Source: G965232465 sp965276005 (GTDB lineage Bacteria > Pseudomonadota > Alphaproteobacteria > JAQWUY01). Taken from it: a stretch of 64,000 nt of DNA. Made by a program: the position numbers and the translations under genes. Below are positions 43,205 to 52,167 of this stretch, piece after piece (the first letter of the stretch is position 1; every line of letters starts with the position of its first letter). The stretch covers positions 682,001 to 746,000 of the forward strand of contig OZ254962.1 of assembly GCA_965276005.1 (NCBI GenBank), in the 5' to 3' direction. The notes beneath the pieces are model-generated. The model saw only the letters and a program-made list of their open reading frames with translations, was not told the origin of the DNA and ran no database searches.

Positions 43205-45157
43205 TTATTCGGACAATGCCGGTATGTTGCGGTAATATTCTAGACTTTCTGGGTTGCCAATTGCCGATATGTTGTTTATCTGTTTGCCCATTACCATATC
43301 CCGTATGCACATTTCCGATATTTTTCCAGACCTAGTACGGGGAATATCGGGTACGGCGATAATTTTTGCTGGTACATGACGGGGGGTACAGGCGGTTTTA
43401 ATGTGCTGTTTGATTGCGGCAATCATTACATCTGTTAAAGGCATAGTGTCCCGCATCACCACAAACAGCACAATTCTTACATCGTTTTGCCACGGTTGGG
43501 CGATAACGGCACAGTCTGTGATAGTGTCAAATGCCAGCATTTGATTATAAATTTCCGCTGTGCCGATACGCACACCGCCGGGATTTAAAGTGGTATCACT
43601 CCGCCCCTTAATCACATACCCAGTAGCGGTCTTTTCGACAAAATCCCCATGCCACCAGATAGCAGGGAATTTTTCAAAATACGCCTTGCGGTATTTTGCA
43701 TTGTCCGCATCGTCCCAAAAGTAAATAGGCATACTGGGAAACGGTTTTACGCATACCAATTCGCCGACACCGTTGTTAATAGGCTTGCCGTTGTCGTCCC
43801 ATATTTGCACGGCTTTGCCCAGCACCGGCGATACCAATTCCCCCCGATGGACGGGCAATAACGGGTTGCCGATTAAAAAACAGCCGACAATATCCGTTCC
43901 CCCCGATAGGGACGATATGTATATATCTGATTTTATATTTTGCTGTATCCAAGTAAACAGTTCCGGCGACAACACGGATCCGGTCGACCCTATCATTCTC
44001 ATGTGGGCAAAATCGTACTGTGTGTTGGGGGTGCAGTTTTGATGTTGCAACACTTCATAATACTTTGCCCCCGCCCCCATAAAAGTCGCCCGCTGTCTGT
44101 CGACATACTCCAATAACACCGTAGCAGTCGGGTATACGGGTGAACCGTCATATAACAGTATGGTTGCCTGACATATCAGCTGTCCCACCAACCAATTCCA
44201 CATCATCCAGCCACAAGTGGTATAGAAAAACACTCGATCGCCGGGCAAAGTGTCACCGTGATATATGCCCTCGATGGCAAACGACAGCACCATCCCCCCA
44301 CCCCCATGTACAATACATTTCGGCTTCCCCGTAGTACCAGACGAATACAAAATAAACACCGGATGGTTAAACGGTACAGGCACAAAAGTAACCTGCTCTG
44401 GTGTGTAAGTTTGTAAAACCGTATCCCACGCCATATATCTATGGTCTAAATCGGGTATGGGGGTATCGGTTATTTGAAAGTATACCACTTTTTCGATACT
44501 GGGGATGCGGGCGACCACTTGTGCCACTTTGTTTAGGCTGTCGTGGGTTTTGCCGTTGTAATAATAGCCATTAGCGGTAAACAGCACCTTCGGTTTGGTA
44601 GTGCCGAATCTGTCGGCAACCCCGCTAATGCCAAAATCGGGGGAACAACAAGTCCACACCGCCCCAAGGGCAGTCGTTGCCAACATGGCAATCACCACTT
44701 GCGGACTGTTGGGCACAAAGCCCGCCACCACATCGCCTTTGGTGACGCCTATGTCCGCTAAGTATTGTTGCATTTGTGATACTTGACAATGCACCGCATC
44801 CCAAGACAATGTATATGCGGCTTTATCTTCGGTCTGAAACACCAAACAGTCGTCCGCCCCCCGCTTTTTAAGCATGTTTTCGGCAAAATTTAAGGTGCTA
44901 TCGACAAAAAACTGTCCACCGATCATTTTATCCGCAGTATCGATAATCCGGCTGCCTTTGTGGTGAAAAATCAAACCTATGTGTGCACAGACAAACTGCC
45001 AAAACCTTTCCGCATCGCCAATAGAAAAAGCATGCAGGTCGTCCGCATTTTGTAAATTTAGTCCATATGCAGTATTTAGCCCCAATACCAATTTGCCTAT
45101 GTTCGTGGTCTGTAACACATCGGCAGGGGGCGTATATAGAACTGGTGACTGGGTCAT
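43205..45157 (-). CDS. aacS: Acetoacetate-CoA ligase
   Basis: Activates acetoacetate with ATP and CoA. The 650-residue length is exact for AacS. Adenylate-forming motifs are FILYSSGTTGKPKCIVHGGGG (P-loop-like), YTTCGWMMWNWLVGQL, SGGTDIVGCFL and the C-terminal catalytic lysine in TRSGKISEM. The start at 45157 (MTQSPVLYTPP) follows an AGAGGCAAC site; the frame runs on to 45742, but that part lies over a gene on the other strand. The enzyme lets cells use acetoacetate or recycle polyhydroxybutyrate. It is divergent from the dehydrogenase at 45312, which may be functionally linked. Confidence 0.95.
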   Translation of the reverse strand: MTQSPVLYTPPADVLQTTNIGKLVLGLNTAYGLNLQNADDLHAFSIGDAERFWQFVCAHIGLIFHHKGSRIIDTADKMIGGQFFVDSTLNFAENMLKKRGADDCLVFQTEDKAAYTLSWDAVHCQVSQMQQYLADIGVTKGDVVAGFVPNSPQVVIAMLATTALGAVWTCCSPDFGISGVADRFGTTKPKVLFTANGYYYNGKTHDSLNKVAQVVARIPSIEKVVYFQITDTPIPDLDHRYMAWDTVLQTYTPEQVTFVPVPFNHPVFILYSSGTTGKPKCIVHGGGGMVLSFAIEGIYHGDTLPGDRVFFYTTCGWMMWNWLVGQLICQATILLYDGSPVYPTATVLLEYVDRQRATFMGAGAKYYEVLQHQNCTPNTQYDFAHMRMIGSTGSVLSPELFTWIQQNIKSDIYISSLSGGTDIVGCFLIGNPLLPVHRGELVSPVLGKAVQIWDDNGKPINNGVGELVCVKPFPSMPIYFWDDADNAKYRKAYFEKFPAIWWHGDFVEKTATGYVIKGRSDTTLNPGGVRIGTAEIYNQMLAFDTITDCAVIAQPWQNDVRIVLFVVMRDTMPLTDVMIAAIKQHIKTACTPRHVPAKIIAVPDIPRTRSGKISEMCIRDMVMGKQINNISAIGNPESLEYYRNIPALSE

Positions 45158-45249
45158 ATGTTGCCTCTCATATGTTGTCTCTGATGCAGTTTTCAACACA
45201 TACCAAACTTTAACATGTACGGTGTGTTTGTGCAAGGGCAAAAAATGTA

Positions 45250-45278
45250 TTGGTGTTACCTGTGATTTTGTATATAAT
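45250..45278 (+). promoter_or_regulatory. Promoter of the hydroxyacid dehydrogenase gene
   Basis: TTGGTG (45250-45255), 17 bases, perfect TATAAT (45273-45278), 33 bases before the ATG at 45312 and in the divergent gap with aacS. Confidence 0.6.
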
Positions 45279-45311
45279 ACATTTTTATCCAACAGAAAAG
45301 GGACAACACCA

Positions 45312-46190
45312 ATGACAACAGTATTATTTGTAGGCTTAGGACGCATGGGGTGGCACATGGCAAAACACTTGAGTACCACCGCAGACATCGAAATCACCGT
45401 TGCCAACCGCACCGCCGCAAAAGCCGATATGTGGTGTGCGGAAAACGGTGGGGCTGTGCTGTCGTTACCGCCTGTGGCAGCTGTGCAACAGACATTTGAT
45501 GTGGTGTGTTTGTGCGTGGGCAACGACGAAGATGTAAGAGACACTGTAATCGGCGGCATAGGCTTGTGGCGATGTGTCAAACAGGGGGGCGTGATTGTCG
45601 ACCACACCACCACTTCTGCAACCCTTGCCCGTGAAATACACACGGCTGTTGCCGATAAAGACATCGGCTTTCTCGACGCCCCTGTGTCTGGTGGCGAAGC
45701 AGGGGCGATAAACGGACAGCTGACCTGTATGATTGGCGGCAATAAAGCGGATTATGACACGGTACAGACAGTGCTCGAAACATATTGTAAAACCCATGTG
45801 TTTATCGGTGACACAGGCAGCGGACAAATAAGCAAAATGGCAAACCAAATGGCTGTTATCGGCACCTTAGCCGGCTTGTCAGAAGCCATCACCTTGTTAA
45901 AACACGCCCACATCGACACAGATAAAGTGCTACAAGCCATCAGCGGCGGTGCCGCCCAATCGTGGCAAATGGACAACCGATTCGCCACTATGGTAACAGA
46001 AGAATTCGATTTCGGGTTTGCCATCGATCACGCTATCAAAGATGTAAAATACGCCACCGCCCACGCCCAAGCACAAGGGTGGACGCCAGAAATTAGCACA
46101 ATTCTCTTAAAATGGTACCAACAATTATCCGCACAAGGGCGGGGAACACAGGATACATCGACGCTTATAAATCATTATTTGAAAAATTGA
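45312..46190 (+). CDS. 3-hydroxyisobutyrate dehydrogenase-family enzyme
   Basis: A 292-residue beta-hydroxyacid dehydrogenase. The N-terminal cofactor loop is LFVGLGRMGWHMAKHL, the substrate motif is DAPVSGGEAGAINGQLTCMIGG and the catalytic lysine is in GSGQISKMANQM. The cofactor loop is followed by ANRTAAKAD (Arg after the second strand), which suggests NADP. The family includes 3-hydroxyisobutyrate, tartronate semialdehyde and glyoxylate/succinic semialdehyde reductases; the exact substrate is not readable. An open frame reaches 44979 but overlaps aacS. It overlaps the convergent exporter by 16 bases. Confidence 0.88.
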   Translation: MTTVLFVGLGRMGWHMAKHLSTTADIEITVANRTAAKADMWCAENGGAVLSLPPVAAVQQTFDVVCLCVGNDEDVRDTVIGGIGLWRCVKQGGVIVDHTTTSATLAREIHTAVADKDIGFLDAPVSGGEAGAINGQLTCMIGGNKADYDTVQTVLETYCKTHVFIGDTGSGQISKMANQMAVIGTLAGLSEAITLLKHAHIDTDKVLQAISGGAAQSWQMDNRFATMVTEEFDFGFAIDHAIKDVKYATAHAQAQGWTPEISTILLKWYQQLSAQGRGTQDTSTLINHYLKN

Positions 46191-46981
46191 ATAAAAATAT
46201 CCCACGCCAACTTGAGGGACGATATACTCACCCCCACATACGCAAGCAGGTTAAATGTATGGGTGGGGATGTATGCGTGTATGGCTTTGCCTAGTGCCAC
46301 CCCCAATAAGGCAATCGGGGCAAACGACAGCCCCAAATACAGCCGTTCGAGGGTAATAATATCCGTACCCAAATATACGGGCAATTTCATAATGTTATAG
46401 ACGCTGAAAATAAGTACACTGCTGGCATGGGTTACGGTCGATGTCAATCCCATACCTAGCAAAAACGCCATTAACGATATGCCCCCCGCATTTAAGGTGG
46501 TCGATGCCGCACCGGATATAACACACAAAATCCGTTGCGTCGACAAAGGTATATTTTTATGTACCGCCCGTCTTATGTAGTGGCGATAAAACCAAGTAAA
46601 ACTTAAATATATGCCCAGCATTGCCAGCAACATTTTTAACACCGCTGTAGACACCCAGCCCTGTTGAATCGGTGCCAAAATCGCCCCGCCTATCAGCACG
46701 CCGAAAAACCCCCAAACAATAGCAAAGCGGGTAATGTCACCATCCCATTTACGCCACCACGCCACCAAAGTACATGTATCACATATCATAAACACAACTA
46801 AAGTCAGAGCAATCGCCAATATGGGATCGATCACCAAACTTAAAAATATGATGGTCAAGGCACTTAACCCGTTGCCGATACCGCCTTTGGTCATACCTGT
46901 AAACAAAAAGATAGCCGACAACACGACCCAAGTATGCCACCCTACCGTAGCAGCAATTATATTTAAAACAGTGTGTAACAT
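46175..46981 (-). CDS. TauE/SafE-family sulfite or organoanion exporter
   Basis: A 268-residue membrane protein with about eight helices in two repeats. The first repeat has FLFTGMTKGGIGNGLSALTIIFLSLVIDPILAIALTLVVFMICD and the second SGAASTTLNAGGISLMAFLLGMGLTSTVTHASSVLIFSVYNIMKLPVYLG, both typical of TauE/SafE. The start is uncertain: ATG 46981 has only a weak GGA upstream, and a GTG at 47002 would place AAGGTGG on the start itself. Substrates in the family are sulfite, sulfoacetate or other small anions. No sulfonate gene adjoins it. Confidence 0.85.
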   Translation of the reverse strand: MLHTVLNIIAATVGWHTWVVLSAIFLFTGMTKGGIGNGLSALTIIFLSLVIDPILAIALTLVVFMICDTCTLVAWWRKWDGDITRFAIVWGFFGVLIGGAILAPIQQGWVSTAVLKMLLAMLGIYLSFTWFYRHYIRRAVHKNIPLSTQRILCVISGAASTTLNAGGISLMAFLLGMGLTSTVTHASSVLIFSVYNIMKLPVYLGTDIITLERLYLGLSFAPIALLGVALGKAIHAYIPTHTFNLLAYVGVSISSLKLAWDIFIQFFK

Positions 46982-47034
46982 GTATCCATAAAAAAATACC
47001 ACCTTATCATATGTGCATTATGATTACAAACCAC

Positions 47035-47065
47035 AAAGGGCAATATTTTTTAAACGCTGCCCTTT
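47035..47065 (-). terminator. Hairpin at the end of siderophore operon 2
   Basis: AAAGGGCA (47035-47042) and TGCCCTTT (47058-47065) pair perfectly around 15 bases, 18 bases past the binding-protein stop. No proper T-run follows on the minus strand, so it may act as an mRNA-stabilising end rather than an intrinsic terminator. Confidence 0.5.
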
Positions 47066-47082
47066 ATGACACCGTATAAACA

Positions 47083-47988
47083 TCAGTTTAATCCGTAAAA
47101 TGCTGCCAACTCATCCAGCATAATGTTTGCGGACAAAATACCGCCCGAAGTATTCCAAAACACATCATTTACTCGATGTACATTGCCTTTTTTCGCTGCA
47201 CTTAAATTTTTCCACAGGTTGGTACCCATCCACTCTTTTTCAAAGGCGTACCCCTTGCCATCGCCGCTATCATAAGTAAAAAAGAATATACGATCCGCAT
47301 CCATTTCGGGAATGCGTTCTTTGTTGGTAATTTTGATGGTAAAACCGGGTTCTAACGCATTTGCCGCCCGCTTTAAGCCCGCATCCTGTAACACCACACC
47401 ACTAAACGAATCCACTTGGTATATACGGGCGTGGTTGGGTAGAAAACGGATAATCGCAACCACTTCGCTGATGTTGGCATCTTTGATTTTTTGGGCTTTG
47501 GCGTTATATTGTCTCAATAAAGCGTTCATTTCGGTTTGTTTTTGTAACGCTTGTGCGTAAAACATAAAATTGTTTTTCCACTGTCCTTTTAAGGTTTCCG
47601 CCCACACAGTGGGGGCAATGGCATGTAATTGCTCAGCGATTTTGCCTTGTCGTAGTTTATTGGCAATAATCAAGTCCGGTTCCAAAGCCGCAACAGCTTC
47701 GATATCCACTTTAGTTTCTGTACCCACAGGGACAACACCGTCCATCGATGGGGCAATATGGGCATACCAAGGGGTGCCCGTCCAAGAATTCGCTGCCCCA
47801 ACCGGCTTTACCCCCAACGCCAACACCGCTTCGGTGCCTTCATTGGTCAGCACCACCACCCGCTTTGTGCTGGTGATTTCGGTTGTCCCCATCACATGTT
47901 TAACCTCGTATGCCCCCACAGGCGTAGCGGCAATAACCGCCAATACCACAGCCCCCATGACAGATAATAATGTTTTCATATTTTTCAT
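47083..47988 (-). CDS. Iron-siderophore/haem ABC substrate-binding protein, operon 2
   Basis: A 301-residue periplasmic protein. The signal peptide (MKNMKTLLSVMGAVVLAVIAATPVGA) precedes YEVKHVMGTTEITSTKRVVVLTNEGTEAVLALGVKPVGA. The segments VPVGTETKVDIEAVAALEPDLIIANKLRQGKIAEQLHAIAPTV and GGILSANIMLDELAAFYG are of the FecB/YfiY type. The ATG at 47988 has AAAGG 8 bases upstream; a second ATG at 47979 is possible. Unlike operon 1, the binding protein is last in the operon, 50 bases after the ATPase. Confidence 0.87.
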   Translation of the reverse strand: MKNMKTLLSVMGAVVLAVIAATPVGAYEVKHVMGTTEITSTKRVVVLTNEGTEAVLALGVKPVGAANSWTGTPWYAHIAPSMDGVVPVGTETKVDIEAVAALEPDLIIANKLRQGKIAEQLHAIAPTVWAETLKGQWKNNFMFYAQALQKQTEMNALLRQYNAKAQKIKDANISEVVAIIRFLPNHARIYQVDSFSGVVLQDAGLKRAANALEPGFTIKITNKERIPEMDADRIFFFTYDSGDGKGYAFEKEWMGTNLWKNLSAAKKGNVHRVNDVFWNTSGGILSANIMLDELAAFYGLN

Positions 47989-48038
47989 ATTTTTTGCCTT
48001 TCTATTAACAATATGGTTTTTTGTAACACCGTATCCCC

Positions 48039-48842
48039 TTAGGGACATATACGGTGGATTGGAATAAACACGGGAATGTTGTCAGCCGCATCAGCGGTTA
48101 GTATTGTTCCCTGCACACCGAACACATCGGCAAATACTTTTGCCGTCATAATATCATGGGGTATACCCTGTGTGTACACTTGCCCATCGGCATTCATGAC
48201 CACCATATAATCCGCATACCGCATAGCAAGGTTAATGTCGTGTAACACCATTACAACGGTTTTTTGCCGTTGGCTATTTAGGGTTTTGACATTGTCCAAA
48301 CACTCTAATTGATAGGTCATATCGAGATGGTTTATGGGTTCGTCCAACAACAAAGTATCCGCATCTTGGGCAAGGCACATCGCCCACCACGCCCGCTGTA
48401 ATTGTCCGCCCGAAACATCGGCTATACGGCGGTAGCGTAAATCCCACACCCCTGCCTTGTCAAGGGCGGTTTCCACCGCCTGTTGATCATCGGCAGTCCA
48501 CTGTTGCAATATATTTTGATGGCAATATCGCCCCAATTTTACCAGCTGTAATATCTGCATTTCATGCGGGGCAAACGGCGTTTGTTCTAAAAATGACATA
48601 CGCTTTGCCAGCTGTTTACGATTGAGTGTTACAAGGGGCGTGCCGTCGATTGTAACCGTGCCTGTATGGGGTTTTATCAGCCCGTTTACCGTCCGTAACA
48701 AAGTCGATTTACCACAGCCATTGGGACCGACAATAGCGGTAATTTTGCTTTTTGCAAAATCCAATGAAACACCACTTAATACCGATGTTGCACCGTAACG
48801 CACAGATATATTTTGCAAACTTATAGCACTGCTGTATGTCAT
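48039..48842 (-). CDS. Siderophore-type ABC transporter ATPase, operon 2
   Basis: A 267-residue FecE/FepC-type ATPase. Walker A is GPNGCGKST, the signature is the slightly unusual VSGGQLQRAWWAM, Walker B is DTLLLDEPINHLDM and the switch His is in MVLHDINLAMRYADYMVVM. Its ATG overlaps the permease stop (ATGA, 48839-48842). Confidence 0.93.
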   Translation of the reverse strand: MTYSSAISLQNISVRYGATSVLSGVSLDFAKSKITAIVGPNGCGKSTLLRTVNGLIKPHTGTVTIDGTPLVTLNRKQLAKRMSFLEQTPFAPHEMQILQLVKLGRYCHQNILQQWTADDQQAVETALDKAGVWDLRYRRIADVSGGQLQRAWWAMCLAQDADTLLLDEPINHLDMTYQLECLDNVKTLNSQRQKTVVMVLHDINLAMRYADYMVVMNADGQVYTQGIPHDIMTAKVFADVFGVQGTILTADAADNIPVFIPIHRICP

Positions 48843-49894
48843 ATTTTTGTGCCTTTGTAATAAAACAGTAGCAAAAATGCCACCCCCCCAATAACAGCGG
48901 TCATAATACCAACGGGAATTTGCAACGGTGCCACAACTGTGCGTCCCACAAGGTCGCCGCCACAAACGACTATGGCACCCAACAAAATAATCAACAATAC
49001 TTTAATCGTGCCGTAAACATCGGGGGCAATTTTGCGCACAATGTGCGGTACCAGCACCCCGACAAAACCGATGGGACCGGTAAACGACACGGCAATAGCG
49101 GTAATCCCCCCAGCGGTAACAATCAAGCACCCATTATACAGTCGATTATTGCCGCCAATACTGTTAATCGTGTGCGGCTGTAAGGTCATCACCTTAAAGA
49201 TACGACTAAACACAATAGCAATGGCAATGGTGGCAAAAAATAACGGGGTTACGGTGGCAACTTGCGTCATGTTGGCACCGCTGACACTGCCACTCAGCCA
49301 CAAAGCCGCCTGTTCCGATCGATAAATGGGTGATAGTATCATCAACAGCGATGTCATCGCTTTACTGACAATGGCAACGGTGATACCAATTAAAATAAAG
49401 GTGGTACCACCGCCTTTGATAATATAATTTAACCCTAATACCAATGCCAACCCCAACATCCCCGAAGTCACGGCAAACAGCGGTAAGGTGTCAAAACTAT
49501 TGTGCATATTGCCTTGTGAATCGCTGTATACAGCCAGAAAAAACACCGCCCCCAGTGCGGCCGCATCACTCACCCCCGTCAAGGTGGGGGAAGCAAGGGG
49601 ATTTTTGGTTGCCAACTGCATAAAATACCCGGCAACCGCCAGCATGCCCCCCGCCATAAAACTCAATAAAGTACGGGGCATGCGTAACTTGTTGACAAAT
49701 ATTTTGTATAACGGTTTGCCTTCCCCTTGTAAGGCATCGACAACTTGCGATAGGGACAATACGGATTTTCCAATCGCCAACGACAAATACAACACCCATA
49801 CCGCAAGCACAACGCACACCGCCAATGTTATTATACCGGCAACCGGTATTTCCTGCGACAACCAGCGGGTGCGAAAAGTAACATATTTTATCAT
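48839..49894 (-). CDS. FecCD-type siderophore ABC permease, operon 2, second subunit
   Basis: A 351-residue polytopic protein. Signatures include RMPRTLLSFMAGGMLAVAGYFMQLATKNPLASPTLTGVSDAAALGAVFFL, ITAIAVSFTGPIGFVGVLVPHIVRKIAP and PVGIMTAVIGGVAFLLLFYY. It is coupled by ATGA overlaps to both the preceding permease (49891-49894) and the ATPase. Confidence 0.93.
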   Translation of the reverse strand: MIKYVTFRTRWLSQEIPVAGIITLAVCVVLAVWVLYLSLAIGKSVLSLSQVVDALQGEGKPLYKIFVNKLRMPRTLLSFMAGGMLAVAGYFMQLATKNPLASPTLTGVSDAAALGAVFFLAVYSDSQGNMHNSFDTLPLFAVTSGMLGLALVLGLNYIIKGGGTTFILIGITVAIVSKAMTSLLMILSPIYRSEQAALWLSGSVSGANMTQVATVTPLFFATIAIAIVFSRIFKVMTLQPHTINSIGGNNRLYNGCLIVTAGGITAIAVSFTGPIGFVGVLVPHIVRKIAPDVYGTIKVLLIILLGAIVVCGGDLVGRTVVAPLQIPVGIMTAVIGGVAFLLLFYYKGTKI

Positions 49895-50907
49895 CGCCCG
49901 CTCCCTTGCCTATAAGACTGTCTGGTATGGGTGCGATACAAAATATACAATAAAAATATGCCACCGACAAACGACAACACAATACCGATACTGACTTCCG
50001 CTGGATGTAAAATCAATCGTGATATAATATCCGCAGACAACGCACATATCATACCGACAAAAATATTGGGCATAAGCAAGTGTTTAAAGTCATAAGACTT
50101 GATTAAAATACGGGTCACATGTGGCACCAACAAGCCAATAAACGCCACAGGTCCAGCGATGGCAATCCCCATACCAGACAACCCGCCGGCAACCAAAAAC
50201 CCTATGCCCCGTAGCCGCACCGTATCGGCACCAAGCCCAGCCGCCATGTTGTCTGACAGACTGAGTACGGCAATGTGATGGCGGGTGTACAGCAACAACG
50301 GCACTATCACCCCCAACACCCCCAAATTATACAACACCAATTCCAATGAACGGTTGTTAAACGACCCAAACAGCCAATATAAGGTAACAGCCAACATGGT
50401 CTCATCGAGTATCATCATCAATTGTACAATACCAAAAAAAGTGGTGGCAAACATAGCCCCGACCAAAATCAACACCATATCCCCATGGTATTTTTGTAGT
50501 TGATATGAAACAGCGTACACAACGCCCCCCGTCACCACCGCACCAACAATGGCAAATACAGAAATCATAGTCGTAGTATACACAAGCCCCAATGCCAACG
50601 ACACAGACACAAACAACGCCCCGCCCGCATTCATTGCCATAATCCCCGGCGATGCCAAAATGTTACGGGTAACAAATTGTAAAATCAGCCCGCTAGTAGC
50701 AACCGATGCCCCCGTCATTAACGCTACCAAAGTACGGGTACCCCGATACTGTATAACAATCTCTGTTACCGATGCATCGGCTGTACCCCTTATCACTTGC
50801 CAAAAAGTCCCTAACGGATAAAAGGTAGGGGCAACATAAAAACTCAGTACCACAAGCATACCTAATACTATACATATCACAGCCTTATGCAACGATGTAA
50901 TGGGCAT
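49891..50907 (-). CDS. FecCD-type siderophore ABC permease, operon 2, first subunit
   Basis: A 338-residue permease. Signatures include RGTRTLVALMTGASVATSGLILQFVTRNILASPGIMAMNAGGALFVSV, GLSGMGIAIAGPVAFIGLLVPHVTRILI and VSIGIVLSFVGGIFLLYIL. It is the first gene of operon 2 (permease, permease, ATPase, binding protein) and lies behind a strong promoter and a 22-base palindrome. Confidence 0.93.
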   Translation of the reverse strand: MPITSLHKAVICIVLGMLVVLSFYVAPTFYPLGTFWQVIRGTADASVTEIVIQYRGTRTLVALMTGASVATSGLILQFVTRNILASPGIMAMNAGGALFVSVSLALGLVYTTTMISVFAIVGAVVTGGVVYAVSYQLQKYHGDMVLILVGAMFATTFFGIVQLMMILDETMLAVTLYWLFGSFNNRSLELVLYNLGVLGVIVPLLLYTRHHIAVLSLSDNMAAGLGADTVRLRGIGFLVAGGLSGMGIAIAGPVAFIGLLVPHVTRILIKSYDFKHLLMPNIFVGMICALSADIISRLILHPAEVSIGIVLSFVGGIFLLYILYRTHTRQSYRQGSGR

Positions 50908-50938
50908 TTTTCCTACTATTCCCGTGTGTTGGCAACAT

Positions 50939-50960
50939 ATAATCTGTCATATCAGATTAT
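50939..50960. promoter_or_regulatory. 22-base palindrome in the leader of siderophore operon 2
   Basis: ATAATCTG (50939-50946), six bases, CAGATTAT (50953-50960): a perfect 8-6-8 inverted repeat. Given the promoter at 50974-51002, it falls just after the transcription start, a classic repressor site. It may be the iron-responsive operator, although it does not match a consensus I know. Confidence 0.55.
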
Positions 50961-50973
50961 TTTAGTACCAAAT

Positions 50974-51002
50974 ACTATATACCCTAAAAAATCGTATGTC
51001 AA
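50974..51002 (-). promoter_or_regulatory. Promoter of siderophore operon 2
   Basis: On the minus strand: perfect TTGACA (51002-50997), 17 bases, TATAGT (50979-50974). Confidence 0.75.
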
Positions 51003-51009
51003 CGGTATT

Positions 51010-51027
51010 GTGATATACATATATCAC
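51010..51027. promoter_or_regulatory. 18-base palindrome at the thiY end and upstream of siderophore promoter 2
   Basis: GTGATATA-CA-TATATCAC is a perfect 8-2-8 palindrome that includes the thiY stop codon and lies 8 bases upstream of the -35 of operon 2. No T-run follows, so an operator is as likely as a transcript end. Confidence 0.4.
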
Positions 51028-51980
51028 GGTTGCAACGGATCGATCGCATATGTGGCAATGTCTGGTACGGGGGCGTTCACCAGTTTTTTGTCCTGCAGAA
51101 ACTTTGCCATATTCAGATGCCGTTCATAATCCAGAGCCGCAGGGGCAGAGGCAAACCGTTTGATAGTGTCGAACCATGCCCGCTCGTTTAATTCTGTTAT
51201 CAGCATTTGCGGTTTATAGCGCCTAAATGTGTCCCATGATTCGTGCGGATAGTTTTTCATAAACCGCACGGCTTTCTCCAGTGCCCGCACCATGTTTTTA
51301 GTGGTCTCTGATCGGGCGTTGTCTTTGTGGGTAATCATCACCAATTCATCATAGGTCGGCACCCCGTGTTGTTCGGGGAAGAACAACACCGCTTCATGTC
51401 CGGCAATATTCAGTTGGTGGCGTTCGAAGTTGCGATACGCCCCGATAACCGCATCGACCTTTTTGCTGATTAAGGATTGGGTTAATGCCCAATGGACATT
51501 GACCAATTTGACTTCGGATAGGTCGACCCCGTGGGTTTGTAACATGGTGCCTAAAATAGCATCTTCGAACCCCGGTAACGAATAGCCAACGGTCTTACCC
51601 TTTAAGTCAGCGGGCGATCGAATGCCACTGTCTTTGAGTGCCACCAAACTGTTTAAAGGGCTGGAAATCACCGTTGCCACCCGCACATTGGGCCACCCTT
51701 GTGCCGCCTGCATTTGCAATACATGCTGGTAATTCATAGCGTAATCGACTTTTTTAACAGCGGTGAGCTTGGGCGGTTCGGTGGGGGTGGCAGGTTCTAA
51801 AATATCCACCGTCAAACCGTATTCGGCAAAATATCCGTTTTGTTGGGCAATTATCACACTGCCATGATCTGGATTGATATACCAATCGAGCATAAGGGTA
51901 ATATTTTCTGCCCGCACGGATGGGGACAGCCCCATTGCCATACCCCATATACACAAAGCCATAAAAATGCGTTTCATCAT
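51024..51980 (-). CDS. thiY: ThiY-type pyrimidine-precursor binding protein
   Basis: A 318-residue NMT1/THI5-like periplasmic protein. The signal peptide (MMKRIFMALCIWGMAMGLSPSVRA) precedes ENITLMLDWYINPDHGSVIIAQQNGYFAEYGL, the motif of ThiY proteins that bind formyl-aminopyrimidine thiamine precursors. Further support is PGFEDAILGTMLQTHG and the position in a thiD-thiZ-thiX-thiY operon behind a TPP riboswitch. The start is ATG 51980 or 51977 (AAAGGA site); the frame is open to 52037 across the duplicated thiX tail. Confidence 0.9.
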   Translation of the reverse strand: MMKRIFMALCIWGMAMGLSPSVRAENITLMLDWYINPDHGSVIIAQQNGYFAEYGLTVDILEPATPTEPPKLTAVKKVDYAMNYQHVLQMQAAQGWPNVRVATVISSPLNSLVALKDSGIRSPADLKGKTVGYSLPGFEDAILGTMLQTHGVDLSEVKLVNVHWALTQSLISKKVDAVIGAYRNFERHQLNIAGHEAVLFFPEQHGVPTYDELVMITHKDNARSETTKNMVRALEKAVRFMKNYPHESWDTFRRYKPQMLITELNERAWFDTIKRFASAPAALDYERHLNMAKFLQDKKLVNAPVPDIATYAIDPLQP

Positions 51981-51994
51981 AAAATCCTTTCTTC

Positions 51995-52167
51995 TAATTA
52001 AATCGTTGCCAATGCACGGCTTTTTTAACCACCACATCGACCGTGTAAAACAATAGCAATGCCATAACCACCAACACCACTAATTAAAATCGTTGCCAAT
52101 GCACGGCTTTTTTGACCGCCACATCGACCGTGTAAAACAATATCAGTGCCATAGCCACCAACACCAC
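51995..52167 (-). repeat. Tandem duplication of the thiX 3' end
   Basis: Unit 1 (52081-52167) is the true end of thiX. Unit 2 (51995-52080) repeats it with five substitutions and one missing A. The second copy still reads as the ThiX tail (…FYTVDVVVKKAVHWQRF) but has no start and sits between thiX and thiY. Confidence 0.92.

Noticed and set aside
45158..45742. 195-codon upstream extension of the acetoacetyl-CoA synthetase frame
   Set aside because: It is the complement of the hydroxyacid dehydrogenase gene and would make AacS much longer than its standard 650 residues.
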